Shown: positions 54,634 through 63,135 of the stretch, piece after piece
How positions within the stretch are numbered: position 1 is the stretch's first letter
Layout: every line of letters starts with the position of its first letter
NCBI RefSeq assembly: GCF_947501165.1
Contig: NZ_CANMUU010000002.1
Span: 992,001-1,056,000, forward strand
DNA: 64,000 nt
Direction of reading: 5' to 3'
DNA from: an uncultured Allomuricauda sp.
GTDB lineage: Bacteria; Bacteroidota; Bacteroidia; Flavobacteriales; Flavobacteriaceae
Position numbers and translations under genes: made by a program
Notes under the pieces: generated by a model
Told to the model about the DNA's origin: nothing
The model's input: only the letters and a program-made list of their open reading frames with translations
The model's database searches: none

Positions 54634-55449
54634 TTACCCTTCTTTATGAATCTCTACTTGATGTGGGTAAGGTATCTCAATTCCGGAAGCATCTAGAGCC
54701 AACTTACAGTTTTCATAAGTGCCAAAATACACGTCCCAATAATCCTCAGGTTTACAAAAAGGACGAACAGCGAAGTTTACCGAACTGTCTGCCAATTCCA
54801 TGACATTGACTGAGGGAGCAGGGTCTTGTAACACTTTTGGGTTCGAAGTCAATACATTCAATAAAACTTCTTTTGTTTTTTTGATATCCTCTCCATAGCC
54901 AACACCAATTACCGTATCTACTCTAATTTTACCCTCGGCAGAATAATTGATAATGTTTCCATTGGCCATGGCACCATTGGGCACAATGGCTAGTTTGTTT
55001 TCAGGAGTCGTTAGTTTCGTTGTAAAGATTTCAATTTCCTTGACCACGCCTAAAACACCTTGTGCTTCGATTAAATCTCCAATACGATAGGGTTTAAAAA
55101 TCATAAGTAAAACACCTCCTGCAAAATTGGATAAAGACCCCTGAAGGGCAAGACCTACAGCTAAACCTGCAGCCGCAATCACAGCGGCGAACGTGGTTAC
55201 ATCAACACCCAATTGCGAAATAACAATAATGATCAAGAATACTTTAAGCGCCCAAGAAATCAAGTTTAACAAGAACTTTTGCAAAGACTCGTCATATTTA
55301 CTCTTTGCCATTACTTTCCCTGCAGCGCCAGTAATTTTTTTAATAATCCAGGAACCGATTATGTAAATAAGGATGGCTGCTACCAATTTGAGCCCATACT
55401 CTTTGGCCAACTCAATGCCGTAATTCATCCATTCTTGTGCTTTTTCCAT
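54634..55449 (-). CDS. Small-conductance mechanosensitive channel (MscS family)
   Basis: A 271-residue MscS-type channel of the inner membrane with three membrane helices. The pore-lining third helix AAAGLAVGLALQGSLSNFAGG with its Gly/Ala packing is intact, followed by the beta domain (PYRIGDLIEAQGVLGVVKEI, TTKLTTPENKLAIVPNGAM) and the C-terminal alpha/beta domain. Releases solutes on osmotic downshift. It stands alone on the minus strand, downstream of a strong terminator that isolates it from the DUF4252 cluster. Confidence 0.94.
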   Translation of the reverse strand: MEKAQEWMNYGIELAKEYGLKLVAAILIYIIGSWIIKKITGAAGKVMAKSKYDESLQKFLLNLISWALKVFLIIIVISQLGVDVTTFAAVIAAAGLAVGLALQGSLSNFAGGVLLMIFKPYRIGDLIEAQGVLGVVKEIEIFTTKLTTPENKLAIVPNGAMANGNIINYSAEGKIRVDTVIGVGYGEDIKKTKEVLLNVLTSNPKVLQDPAPSVNVMELADSSVNFAVRPFCKPEDYWDVYFGTYENCKLALDASGIEIPYPHQVEIHKEG

Positions 55450-55535
55450 TGTATTCAGTTTATTGTTAGTGTTTATGTGTAAGACACTAAGGTAGCAAGA
55501 AGGTCACAAAAATTGAGGTTCTCTAACCTATTAAA

Positions 55536-55570
55536 AGCAAAAACGCACTGCGAAACAGTGCGTTTTTGTT
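55536..55570 (-). terminator. Terminator of the sigma factor-DUF4252 cluster
   Basis: CAAAAACGCACTG (55538-55550) and CAGTGCGTTTTTG (55556-55568) form a perfect 13-base stem around CGAAA; on the minus strand a T-run follows inside the stem end. It lies 20 bases after the third DUF4252 gene. Confidence 0.93.
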
Positions 55571-55589
55571 ATAATTTATGGAAAAGAAT

Positions 55590-56129
55590 TTATCCCTTTA
55601 AAAACTTTCCAATTTCTCCCAAAGCCGCTCCATCGTAATCTGATTTCTGCAATGCTTGCATAATTTGAACTATATGGGCTGGGTTCATATCTTTTCCTAA
55701 AACCCTGACTAAAGCAAAGCCCATGTCTTTACTATCACCATAAATTATTACTTCGTCGATAGCATCTTCGTCACCTAAGTACTTAATGACTCCCTTGCCA
55801 TATTGCGAATTGATTTTCATCAATTCCACAAATTCATCGTCCTTAAGAATTTCTTTAACCTTAGCTTTTTCTGCACGATACTCGGCAACATTATCCGCGG
55901 TTTTCTTAAAGGCCAACATATTGAACTTTCGCAAGGATTCCACAGCTTCTTTCTGGGATGAGGAAAGGCTTTCCTCATTTAGCTTAAGTATACTTGCTGG
56001 AACATCCAAAGCGATAAAGTTGGGATTTTCAGAATTGTCCACATAATACTCCTGAAGACTTTGTTGAGAGGAACAGGAAGCCAAAAGTATAGCTCCTGTT
56101 AGAAAAAATGTTTTTACTACATACTTCAT
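55590..56129 (-). CDS. DUF4252 lipoprotein (third paralogue)
   Basis: A 179-residue lipoprotein: MKYVVKTFFLTGAILLASCSS gives the lipobox. The DUF4252 core is more divergent than in the two paralogues upstream but keeps the pattern LDVPASILKLNEESL, YGKGVIKYLGDEDAIDEVII and MGFALVRVLGKDMNPAHIVQ. The frame is open 21 codons further upstream, across an 18-base-pair hairpin, so the ATG at 56129 was chosen. Last gene of the cluster; function unknown. Confidence 0.82.
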   Translation of the reverse strand: MKYVVKTFFLTGAILLASCSSQQSLQEYYVDNSENPNFIALDVPASILKLNEESLSSSQKEAVESLRKFNMLAFKKTADNVAEYRAEKAKVKEILKDDEFVELMKINSQYGKGVIKYLGDEDAIDEVIIYGDSKDMGFALVRVLGKDMNPAHIVQIMQALQKSDYDGAALGEIGKFLKG

Positions 56130-56159
56130 TGTTTCGTTTTTTTTGATTGATTGATGATG

Positions 56160-56197
56160 CTCCAATGGGTCAACATAAATATGTTGACCCATTGGAG
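56160..56197 (-). promoter_or_regulatory. Perfect 18-base-pair hairpin between DUF4252 genes
   Basis: CTCCAATGGGTCAACATA (56160-56177) and TATGTTGACCCATTGGAG (56180-56197) are perfectly complementary with only AA between. On the minus strand it follows the second DUF4252 gene by 22 bases and precedes the lipoprotein gene by 30, with no T-run in that direction. It may be a processing or stability element that sets unequal expression of the two genes, or a regulator site. Confidence 0.6.
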
Positions 56198-56219
56198 ATT
56201 TTGTTACATTATTTTATTA

Positions 56220-56756
56220 TTAGTTCCGTTCTGCTTTCTTCAAGTGTTTGGGAAGCTTCATTTTTTCCGTTAAAGAACCTACTTTGGTTAAGTCAATATC
56301 TCCAGTCATGCTGAGCAATACCGTTTCAATATTGGCTTTCCGTCCTTTGTCATCTTCTATACCGGTTACGAACATGAGCAACTCAGAAACGTGGTCATCG
56401 TCCTTTCCATTCTTGATGTAAAATTTAAGATTGGTGTCCCCATCCTTTATTTTCATCAATTCATCCAATCTTGACTTCTTAACATATTGCTTCATTGTGG
56501 CTTGCATATCCGCCGAAACGCCTTTATCCTCTGACATAAAAATCTTAATTCCATCAAGGTTCTTGGCAAGATCCACAAAGTCCTGGGTATCCTTGTCCCC
56601 ATGATTGTCCACCATTCCAGCAACTATCTCAAGCATACCTTTGCTAATGGTCACAGAACCAATTCTTTCAGAATCTTCAAACTTATCAAAAACCGATTGA
56701 GAAAATCCAAACAAAGGCAACGCTATTGCAAAAAGTGCAATTACAAACTTTTTCAT
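56220..56756 (-). CDS. DUF4252 exported protein (second paralogue)
   Basis: A 178-residue exported protein with signal peptide MKKFVIALFAIALPLFGFSQ followed by SVFDKFEDSERIGSVTISKG. It has no lipobox Cys. The DUF4252 pattern (MKQYVKKSRLDELMKIKDGD, NLKFYIKNGKDDDHVSELLM, LSMTGDIDLTKVGSLTEKM) is shared almost line by line with the gene immediately upstream, so the two arose by tandem duplication. One base separates them. Function unknown; probably periplasmic or outer-membrane associated. Confidence 0.85.
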   Translation of the reverse strand: MKKFVIALFAIALPLFGFSQSVFDKFEDSERIGSVTISKGMLEIVAGMVDNHGDKDTQDFVDLAKNLDGIKIFMSEDKGVSADMQATMKQYVKKSRLDELMKIKDGDTNLKFYIKNGKDDDHVSELLMFVTGIEDDKGRKANIETVLLSMTGDIDLTKVGSLTEKMKLPKHLKKAERN

Positions 56757-56757
56757 C

Positions 56758-57300
56758 TTAGTTCCCTTTTTTACCTGCTTTGTTAAGCTCTTCAGGTAGG
56801 TTCATCTTTTTGGTCAGGGAATTGATCTTATTCAAATCAATATCGCCTGTTAAAGAAAGTATCACTGTCTCAAACTTTCTCCCATCCGCTTCCATATCCT
56901 TAAGGCCGGTAACAAACATTAGGAGTTCGCTAACGTGATCAGAATCTCTACCTTCTTTGATGTAGAATTTTACATTCGCATCTTTATCTTTCACGCGCAT
57001 CAACTCTTCCATGCTAGAAGATTTAAGGTAGCTGTTCACGGAAGCCTTCATATCGGCGCCTATTTTCTCATTGTCGGTTGTAAAAACCTTCAAGCTTTTT
57101 AGGCTACTGGCAATATCCATAAAATCTTGAGCTTCTGGGTCGTCCACTTCCACATCAATCTTTGCCAAAAGGTTAAACATGCTTTTATTCACTACTACGG
57201 AAGTGACATCGTCCAAATCTTCAAACTTATCAAATAAGGACTGTGAAAATCCAGCAAAGGGAAATGCAGCAATTAGGAAAATTAAAATATACCTTTTCAT
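56758..57300 (-). CDS. DUF4252 exported protein (first paralogue)
   Basis: A 180-residue exported protein beginning MKRYILIFLIAAFPFAGFSQ (signal peptide) and SLFDKFEDLDDVTSVVVNKS. The middle (VKFYIKEGRDSDHVSELLMF) and the C-terminal ILSLTGDIDLNKINSLTKKM match the following gene closely. Sixteen upstream in-frame codons lack signal-peptide character and were excluded. It lies ten bases after the anti-sigma-like gene and is part of its operon. Confidence 0.86.
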   Translation of the reverse strand: MKRYILIFLIAAFPFAGFSQSLFDKFEDLDDVTSVVVNKSMFNLLAKIDVEVDDPEAQDFMDIASSLKSLKVFTTDNEKIGADMKASVNSYLKSSSMEELMRVKDKDANVKFYIKEGRDSDHVSELLMFVTGLKDMEADGRKFETVILSLTGDIDLNKINSLTKKMNLPEELNKAGKKGN

Positions 57301-57310
57301 TGTTTTTGTT

Positions 57311-57742
57311 TTAATCGTTATTGTAAATCTTTTGTTTAGCGGCTTCAAACTCTTGTAAATAGGCTACTTTTTCAGTGCCCCGACCAAAGTTCTCTGCAAG
57401 AAGTTCAAAAGCCTTTTTGGTTTCTTGGTAAGCTATCAGAGCTTCCTGCTCTTGTTGCTTACGTTCTTGATATTGAATACCAAAGTAAATTCCGAAGGTT
57501 AAAATTGCCACCGCAGCAACGGACATCCATTTATAGTTCTTTTTTCTAGGTTTTAATGGCACCTGCTTGGTGAAACGTTCTTCCTTAGCAACGGAAAAAT
57601 ACTTGAACATTGGTCTATATTGTTCCAAATGAGGTTCTATATCGTCTTGGGAAAAGTACTGCTTAAGTTCCTGCTCCTCAGCAATTGTGCTAGTAGCCTC
57701 AAAATACTTTTCTAAAAGTTTTTCTATTCTATCCAATTCCAT
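57311..57742 (-). CDS. Anti-sigma-factor-like single-span membrane protein
   Basis: A 143-residue protein with an acidic, helical N-terminal cytoplasmic part (IEKLLEKYFEATSTIAEEQE-LKQYF), one membrane helix at about 73-90 (WMSVAAVAILTFGIYFGIQY) and a coiled-coil C-terminal part outside (QERKQQEQEALIAYQETKKA). It overlaps the sigma-factor gene by 14 bases. Position and topology suggest it holds the sigma factor at the membrane, but it has no recognisable ZAS or FecR domain, so the role is inference. Confidence 0.75.
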   Translation of the reverse strand: MELDRIEKLLEKYFEATSTIAEEQELKQYFSQDDIEPHLEQYRPMFKYFSVAKEERFTKQVPLKPRKKNYKWMSVAAVAILTFGIYFGIQYQERKQQEQEALIAYQETKKAFELLAENFGRGTEKVAYLQEFEAAKQKIYNND

Positions 57743-58238
57743 AACTATGTTTTTTTGCCAATTCTTCTCTTACTGTTTTTCGTGCCCTGGACAAGGTTAC
57801 CCGAACCGCTGTGGGTTTCATATCCAATAAATCACATATCTCTTCAAACTCGTATTGCTCTACATCTCTGAGTTGCAATACCATTTTTTGTTGCTCAGGC
57901 AGTGTATCCATTATTCGCTCCATCCATCGCACACTATCCTCGGCTTCCAATTGTTTTTGCAGCGAAGTGTTTTCATCCTGATAATTGCTATGCACCAACT
58001 TCAGGTTGCTTGCTTGTTTTGATTTTAACCGGTCCAAACAAAAATTCTTGGTCATGGTCATAGCAAAAGCTTCTACATTTTTATAGTTTGCCATGCTTTT
58101 ATTTTTAGACCATAGCTTTAGCAACACTTCCTGAGTGGCATCTTCAGCCTCCTCTTTGGATACCAGTAACCGTTTTGCCAAACGGTACAGTTTATCCTTA
58201 AAAGGCATTACCACATTTAAAAAATCACTTTGTTGCAT
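57729..58238 (-). CDS. ECF-type RNA polymerase sigma factor
   Basis: A 169-residue sigma-70 family factor with regions 2 and 4 only. Region 2 has YRLAKRLLVSKEEAEDATQEVLLKLWS and AFAMTMTKNFCLDRLKS; region 4 has RIMDTLPEQQKMVLQLRDVE and the helix-turn-helix EFEEICDLLDMKPTAVRVTLSRARKTVR. It heads a five-gene operon with the anti-sigma-like gene and three DUF4252 genes. The upstream spacer (58239-58450) probably contains an autoregulated promoter, but no repeated motif was identified. Confidence 0.93.
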   Translation of the reverse strand: MQQSDFLNVVMPFKDKLYRLAKRLLVSKEEAEDATQEVLLKLWSKNKSMANYKNVEAFAMTMTKNFCLDRLKSKQASNLKLVHSNYQDENTSLQKQLEAEDSVRWMERIMDTLPEQQKMVLQLRDVEQYEFEEICDLLDMKPTAVRVTLSRARKTVREELAKKHSYGIG

Positions 58239-58450
58239 TGGTTGTTTAGTTTTCCACCTGTTTAATATCAGGCTTCATTATCACGACGACACATATCGAA
58301 AATTGTTACAAAAAATTTGAAATGTCCCATTATGTCTTTATTTTGAGCCTAAAATTGCTAGAATATAGAAACTTCTGCCTCGAATTTCTAATCTGTTCGA
58401 GTTTTACTGGAACAGTTATTGAAGAACTTTCTTGAAAAACGATTTACGCT

Positions 58451-59944
58451 ATGAAAAAGACCCTTTTTTTCTTTTGTTTACTTTCCTTTGTTCTATTCGG
58501 TTGCTCAAGCGATGACAATGGAATTGAGAACCCAAATCCCAACCCGCCTACTTCAGCTGAGTTCCCTGCTCAAAGCTTTATGTGGAGAGCCATGAACCTA
58601 TGGTATTTTTGGCAAGATGATGTTGCTGATTTGGCAGATGACCGATTTTCCAATGATTTAGAGTTTGCCACTTTTTTATCTGCTGAATCTGATCCTGGAA
58701 GATTTTTCTTTACAATTTGTAACCAGCACCGTGAAATTGTAGGAGAAGAAGCTGCAATTGATCGTTTCAGCTTTAGAAGGTCCAATTATGAAGATTTAGT
58801 AAATAGTCTCTCCGGAGTCTCCAGAAGCAATGGGCTCGAGTTTGGACTATCATTAATAACCCAAGGTTCTGATAATGTTTTTGGTTACGTTCAATATGTT
58901 CTACCTGATTCTGATGCAGCAAGCAAAGATATTTCCCGAGGTGAGTTTTTCACTCATGTAGACGGTGTACAGATTACTGCTAGCAATTTTAGTCAGCTTT
59001 TATTCGGTAATAACATTACCTATACGCTAGGTATGGCAGATTTAGAAAACGGTGGTTTTACGCTAAATGGCAAAGAAGTTACCCTTACCAAGATTGACAA
59101 TTTTGTAGAAAATCCTATTCAGGTAGCAACTACACTTGATATCAACGGCACTAAAATTGCTTATTTGATGTATAATCGTTTTTTAAGCAGTTTTAACGAA
59201 CAACTTAACGACGCCTTCGGACAATTTGTTGCAGATGGTGCAACAGAATTGGTATTAGACATGCGTTACAATCCTGGAGGTTCTGTAAATACTTCAAGAT
59301 TATTGGCAAGTATGGTCCATAGTACGGATACCGATAAACTCTATATAAGACAACGATGGAATAGCAAGTTACAACCACAGTTTAGCGCTGAACAGCTTGA
59401 GGACTATTTTGCAAATTCTACTGGAGAGAGCCCCATAAACTCCTTGAATTTGGACAGGGTGTACGTTTTGACTACCAATAGTTCTGCATCTGCCAGTGAG
59501 CTTGTGATTAATGGCCTCGCGCCATACGTAAATATTACCCAAATTGGTGAAACCACTTCTGGAAAAAATGAGTTTAGCATAACTTTGGTAGATGATCGGG
59601 AAAATTCTTTCATCTATAACTCGGATAGGGAGGGCGAAATTAATCCAAATGTCAGTTGGGGTTTACAACCACTTGTTGGTCGCAATGAAAACGCAGATGG
59701 TTTCTTCGATTATACAGATGGTCTTGACCCAGACATTGTATTGGAAGAAAATGTGGCAAATCTAGGTACCCTAGGAGATGTCAATGAGCCTCTATTGGCC
59801 AGAGCAATTCAAGAAATAACAGGCGCAACAACAAAAGGAAGCTTTCATGTTCAATTCCCTGCCAACATGATTACCAGTTCACGATTAGAAACTATCATGA
59901 GAGATAATATGTACTTGGACAAACCCATAAAAATGGGTCAGTAA
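58451..59944 (+). CDS. S41 family peptidase lipoprotein
   Basis: A 497-residue lipoprotein protease of the tail-specific (CtpA) group. MKKTLFFFCLLSFVLFGCSS provides the lipobox. An N-terminal helical region (SFMWRAMNLWYFWQDDVADL) is followed by a PDZ-like segment (about 125-215) and the peptidase core with LDMRYNPGGSVNTSRLLAS and the nucleophile in NSSASASELVINGL (probably Ser345), then QIGETTSGKNEF with the likely partner Lys. Complete. Monocistronic; divergent from the sigma-factor operon; substrate unknown. Confidence 0.9.
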   Translation: MKKTLFFFCLLSFVLFGCSSDDNGIENPNPNPPTSAEFPAQSFMWRAMNLWYFWQDDVADLADDRFSNDLEFATFLSAESDPGRFFFTICNQHREIVGEEAAIDRFSFRRSNYEDLVNSLSGVSRSNGLEFGLSLITQGSDNVFGYVQYVLPDSDAASKDISRGEFFTHVDGVQITASNFSQLLFGNNITYTLGMADLENGGFTLNGKEVTLTKIDNFVENPIQVATTLDINGTKIAYLMYNRFLSSFNEQLNDAFGQFVADGATELVLDMRYNPGGSVNTSRLLASMVHSTDTDKLYIRQRWNSKLQPQFSAEQLEDYFANSTGESPINSLNLDRVYVLTTNSSASASELVINGLAPYVNITQIGETTSGKNEFSITLVDDRENSFIYNSDREGEINPNVSWGLQPLVGRNENADGFFDYTDGLDPDIVLEENVANLGTLGDVNEPLLARAIQEITGATTKGSFHVQFPANMITSSRLETIMRDNMYLDKPIKMGQ

Positions 59945-59947
59945 AAG

Positions 59948-59977
59948 AAAGCGGCCACATGGCCGCTTTTTTTTGTT
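59948..59977. terminator. Bidirectional terminator between S41 peptidase and BtuF-like genes
   Basis: AAAGCGGCC (59948-59956) and GGCCGCTTT (59961-59969) form a perfect stem around ACAT, followed on the plus strand by eight T residues and on the minus strand by TTTCTTTT. It serves both convergent transcripts. Confidence 0.95.
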
Positions 59978-59978
59978 C

Positions 59979-60917
59979 TTATTTTTTTACAAGATGGTTT
60001 TCCAATTTTACATATTTGTGGGACAACGAAACAGGAACCTTTAACAGTTTAGAATGAAATAGGCCCGCTAAAACCTCAATCCCATCTACCAAAGTACCTG
60101 CAGAGGATTGTGTAAACATATCAAAGTCCACTATATAAACCGAATCATCCTTGACTGCCTTCAAATTATCCCAACCTTCTTTCTTGGTTAAAATATGAAG
60201 CTCCTCCAAGGTTCTATCCACCTTGAATCCGCAAGGTGCCACAATCAAGACTTCGGGATTGTATTTGACAATCTTTTCCCATGAAGTCACAATACTGTCA
60301 CCTGAAGGGTTGGATAACATATCTATGCCTCCCGCATACGCAATTTGATGTGGAATCCAATGTCCACAATTGAAAATAGGGTCAATCCATTCCAATAACA
60401 TCACCCGTTTGGGCAAAGCTTTTGCTGCTCGCAACGTATCTACCACATCATCAATTCTATTATGTAACCCATTTAAATATCTATAAGCAAGCTCTTCCTT
60501 TCCCAAAGCAGTTGCAATGGTAACAGCGGATTGGAAGACATCATCCAAAGATTCTGGGCTTATGGAAATAAGTTCAGGTTGTTTCTTAAGATTGGCCACT
60601 GCTTCTGCGGTACAGGCCGTATCTATCTGGCAGATATCACACATATCCTGTGTAAAGATGATATCTGGCGCTATACGTTCCAACACGGGTTCATCTACAT
60701 AGTAGAGGTCCATTCCTTGGTTCTTACTTTCGGAAAAAAGTACATCAATTTCTTTACTGGAAAGGTTTTTTCCTTCCAAAATGCACCGTACTACAGGCTC
60801 TTTTTCTCTCAAAGCCTGTTCAGGGCATTCAAATGTTACGCCATAGAGGTGGTCCTCCAAACTCATGTCATAGAGCATTTGGGTAACTGCAGGCATAAAA
60901 GAACAGACTTTTAACAT
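59979..60917 (-). CDS. BtuF-like cobalamin-binding protein without signal peptide
   Basis: A 312-residue protein of the periplasmic-binding-protein class III fold (BtuF/FhuD): MLKVCSFMPAVTQMLYDMSL, RIAPDIIFTQDMCDICQIDT, and MLLEWIDPIFNCGHWIPHQIAYAGG. Unlike BtuF it has no signal peptide or lipobox and contains many cysteines (CDICQIDTAC, CGHW), which is more like a cytoplasmic protein. Similar signal-less cobalamin-binding proteins occur in other bacteria and algae. Seventeen bases after the BtuB-like gene, so B12-riboswitch controlled. Role: intracellular corrinoid binding or handling, inferred. Confidence 0.85.
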   Translation of the reverse strand: MLKVCSFMPAVTQMLYDMSLEDHLYGVTFECPEQALREKEPVVRCILEGKNLSSKEIDVLFSESKNQGMDLYYVDEPVLERIAPDIIFTQDMCDICQIDTACTAEAVANLKKQPELISISPESLDDVFQSAVTIATALGKEELAYRYLNGLHNRIDDVVDTLRAAKALPKRVMLLEWIDPIFNCGHWIPHQIAYAGGIDMLSNPSGDSIVTSWEKIVKYNPEVLIVAPCGFKVDRTLEELHILTKKEGWDNLKAVKDDSVYIVDFDMFTQSSAGTLVDGIEVLAGLFHSKLLKVPVSLSHKYVKLENHLVKK

Positions 60918-60933
60918 AATCTCAATGTAATAC

Positions 60934-62793
60934 CTAAAAACTTAGATTAAAACCGGCATTGATGTTTCTTCCTCTTGTTGTAAAACCGATAACCTCAGTA
61001 AACTCTTCGTTCAAGACATTGTTGGCGTTCAGAAAAACCTTTAGCTTATTGGGTAGTAACTCGTGGTCAATATAGAAGTTAATCAACGAAAATGCATCCA
61101 ATGCGACATCTTCAAAAGCTGAAAAATCAGTATCAAACCGTTCTCCGGTATAAGAATATTGAAGTGAAACATTTGTGGATTCGCAAAGTTGATAACCCAA
61201 GGTCAAATTCGCTTTGTGTCTAGGGATTCTAATGGCATTGTCACCCTTGCGCTCCGTAAAGGTATAATTGGCATCAATGGTCAACGCTTCTAAAGGAATC
61301 CAAGATACTTCCAATTCTGCTCCATTAACGTCAATTTCATCCGAAATATTAATACTACGAAAATCTTGATCAGACCCAATTCGATTCTTTTCATTTCTAT
61401 CAAAATATACGGCACTTAAACGAAGTTTGTCGTTGACAAAATATTCCACGCCTCCTTCTATGGTGGTATTCTCTTCTGGTTCCAGGTCCTCATTCCCAAA
61501 GCTTCCGAACAATTGAATCAAATTAGGTGTGATATAAGAAGTTGCATAGGTACCCAACAACTTTACATAACCCTTTTCCGTTGGAAAGACATACGATGGG
61601 TTAATATTATATACCACCTGATTACCATATTCGGAATGGTTGTTTAATCGAATTCCCGTATTCAGATTCAAACCAAAGTCTGAAACATAGACCAAGTTTG
61701 CATATGGATCCACAATCGTAAAGTCCACTGACTCATCAAAAATGGCTTTGTCCTTGATGTAGTTAACACCTAAGACCGTATAAAACTTCTTATTAAAGAC
61801 ATATTTGTTGTAAATATCAAAAACAAAATTTTCGCCACTGGAAACTGTCTCTCCAAAAGTGCTTCTTGAATCTAAATCAAAATCTGTGTAGGCTGCATTC
61901 AACTGTATGGAACCTTTTCCATAGCTAAATGTGGATGCAATACCCAAACGTTCTTGATTTTGTTTCAATTGGTTCGGAGCTTCCGCGCGGTCAGCATCAA
62001 ACTCGTTTCTGAACTCCGTCTTGTTTCCATAAATCGAAACATCAAATTTCTCTGAAAACTTATATCCTATTTTAAGGTCTGCACTATACTGTGAAAAATC
62101 GTCTTCTTCATTTTCCGGTGTTACAGCTGCAGAAAGTCCATTCGAATATCGGTTGGAGAAACTTACACCATAAGAGAATTTGTCCAAGGTTCCGCTAACC
62201 CTTGCATTGTTCGCAAAGCTGGCAAGATTATAGTTTTGGTCATCAGACGTTTGGTTTGTACCGACCATGGATTCAAAATTACCTGCAATCTTGTTTCCCG
62301 AATTCTTCTTGGTGGTAATATTGATGACCGCTGTGGCTGCATTGGTACCATAAAGTGTACTTGCAGCACCTTTAATTATTTCTATGGATTCCACATTGGC
62401 CGTCGATAAAAACCGTAAATCGTACTCAACGGAAAAAGAAGAAGGATTGGTTACACGAACCCCATCGATTATGACCAATACCTGACGACCTCGACCACCT
62501 CTGGCAAATACACCGAGAACGTCTCCATCCCTACCACGACTACCTGCGATTTCGATTCCGCTTTTTGTATTGATGACCTGGGCCACGGTTCTTCCCTGAT
62601 TACGTTCCAATTCCTCAGCTGAAATTTTGATGACGGTCTTACCGGAATTTTCACGTTTCAGTTCAAATCGTGAATCGCTGACCACTACTTCATCCAACTG
62701 TTGAACGGAGACAGAGTCTTGTTGTGCATTTTGGGCATAAAAAAATTGACCCGCAAAAAGTGTGGCGCACCACCACAATTGTGTTTTTTTCAT
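60934..62793 (-). CDS. TonB-dependent vitamin B12 receptor (BtuB-like)
   Basis: A 619-residue outer-membrane receptor. It has a signal peptide ending FFYAQN, a TonB-box-like LDEVVVSDSRFE near residue 34, a plug domain (about 45-160: RTVAQVINTKSGIEIAGSRG, GRQVLVIIDGVRVTNPSSF, GAASTLYGTNAATAVINI) and a 22-strand-type barrel ending NAGFNLSF with C-terminal Phe. Size equals E. coli BtuB. The cobalamin riboswitch directly upstream identifies the substrate as a corrinoid. First gene of a two-gene operon. Confidence 0.93.
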   Translation of the reverse strand: MKKTQLWWCATLFAGQFFYAQNAQQDSVSVQQLDEVVVSDSRFELKRENSGKTVIKISAEELERNQGRTVAQVINTKSGIEIAGSRGRDGDVLGVFARGGRGRQVLVIIDGVRVTNPSSFSVEYDLRFLSTANVESIEIIKGAASTLYGTNAATAVINITTKKNSGNKIAGNFESMVGTNQTSDDQNYNLASFANNARVSGTLDKFSYGVSFSNRYSNGLSAAVTPENEEDDFSQYSADLKIGYKFSEKFDVSIYGNKTEFRNEFDADRAEAPNQLKQNQERLGIASTFSYGKGSIQLNAAYTDFDLDSRSTFGETVSSGENFVFDIYNKYVFNKKFYTVLGVNYIKDKAIFDESVDFTIVDPYANLVYVSDFGLNLNTGIRLNNHSEYGNQVVYNINPSYVFPTEKGYVKLLGTYATSYITPNLIQLFGSFGNEDLEPEENTTIEGGVEYFVNDKLRLSAVYFDRNEKNRIGSDQDFRSINISDEIDVNGAELEVSWIPLEALTIDANYTFTERKGDNAIRIPRHKANLTLGYQLCESTNVSLQYSYTGERFDTDFSAFEDVALDAFSLINFYIDHELLPNKLKVFLNANNVLNEEFTEVIGFTTRGRNINAGFNLSF

Positions 62794-62867
62794 TTCGTTT
62801 AAGTGAATAAACGGGAGAATAGTATGTGCTTCATACGTAAACCTTTATCCCGAAAGTTTAACATTGT

Positions 62868-63062
62868 TTGTTTGAATTTGGCAGGTCTCCTGACTTGTTC
62901 AATTTTATTTGGCCTTCCCATTCTTTTGAACAGTGGCATTGAAGTAAACAACACCCTCTTTTTGAGGTGCCAAACCAAGTTTGGCATGAACTTTACAGTT
63001 GCGGGAACAGTTCTGGATTCTCACCAGATTCCCTTTTAATCGCACAAAGCATTGTACGAACC
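62868..63062 (-). promoter_or_regulatory. Cobalamin riboswitch
   Basis: Minus-strand leader of the BtuB-like gene. The B12 box AGTCAGGAGACCTGCC lies at 62895-62880. Upstream are the conserved core GGGAATCTGGTGAGAATCC (63033-63015) and CCCGCAACTGT (63005-62995), and a paired arm TTGGCACCTC..GAGG in between. All diagnostic blocks are in the right order. It would bind adenosyl- or other cobalamin and lower expression of the receptor and BtuF-like genes; no terminator was seen between it and the ATG, so control of translation is more likely. Confidence 0.93.
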
Positions 63063-63122
63063 AAAATTCACGACGAAAGTAATCATTCTGTTTAATCTTT
63101 TTTTACAAAAATTAAATAATCT

Positions 63123-63130
63123 TACTTTTG
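63123..63130 (+). promoter_or_regulatory. -7 promoter element of the BtuF-like lipoprotein gene
   Basis: TACTTTTG, an exact TAnnTTTG, ends five bases before the ATG at 63136, predicting an almost leaderless mRNA. This promoter points away from the riboswitch, so the lipoprotein gene does not carry that element. Confidence 0.5.
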
Positions 63131-63135
63131 ATGGC

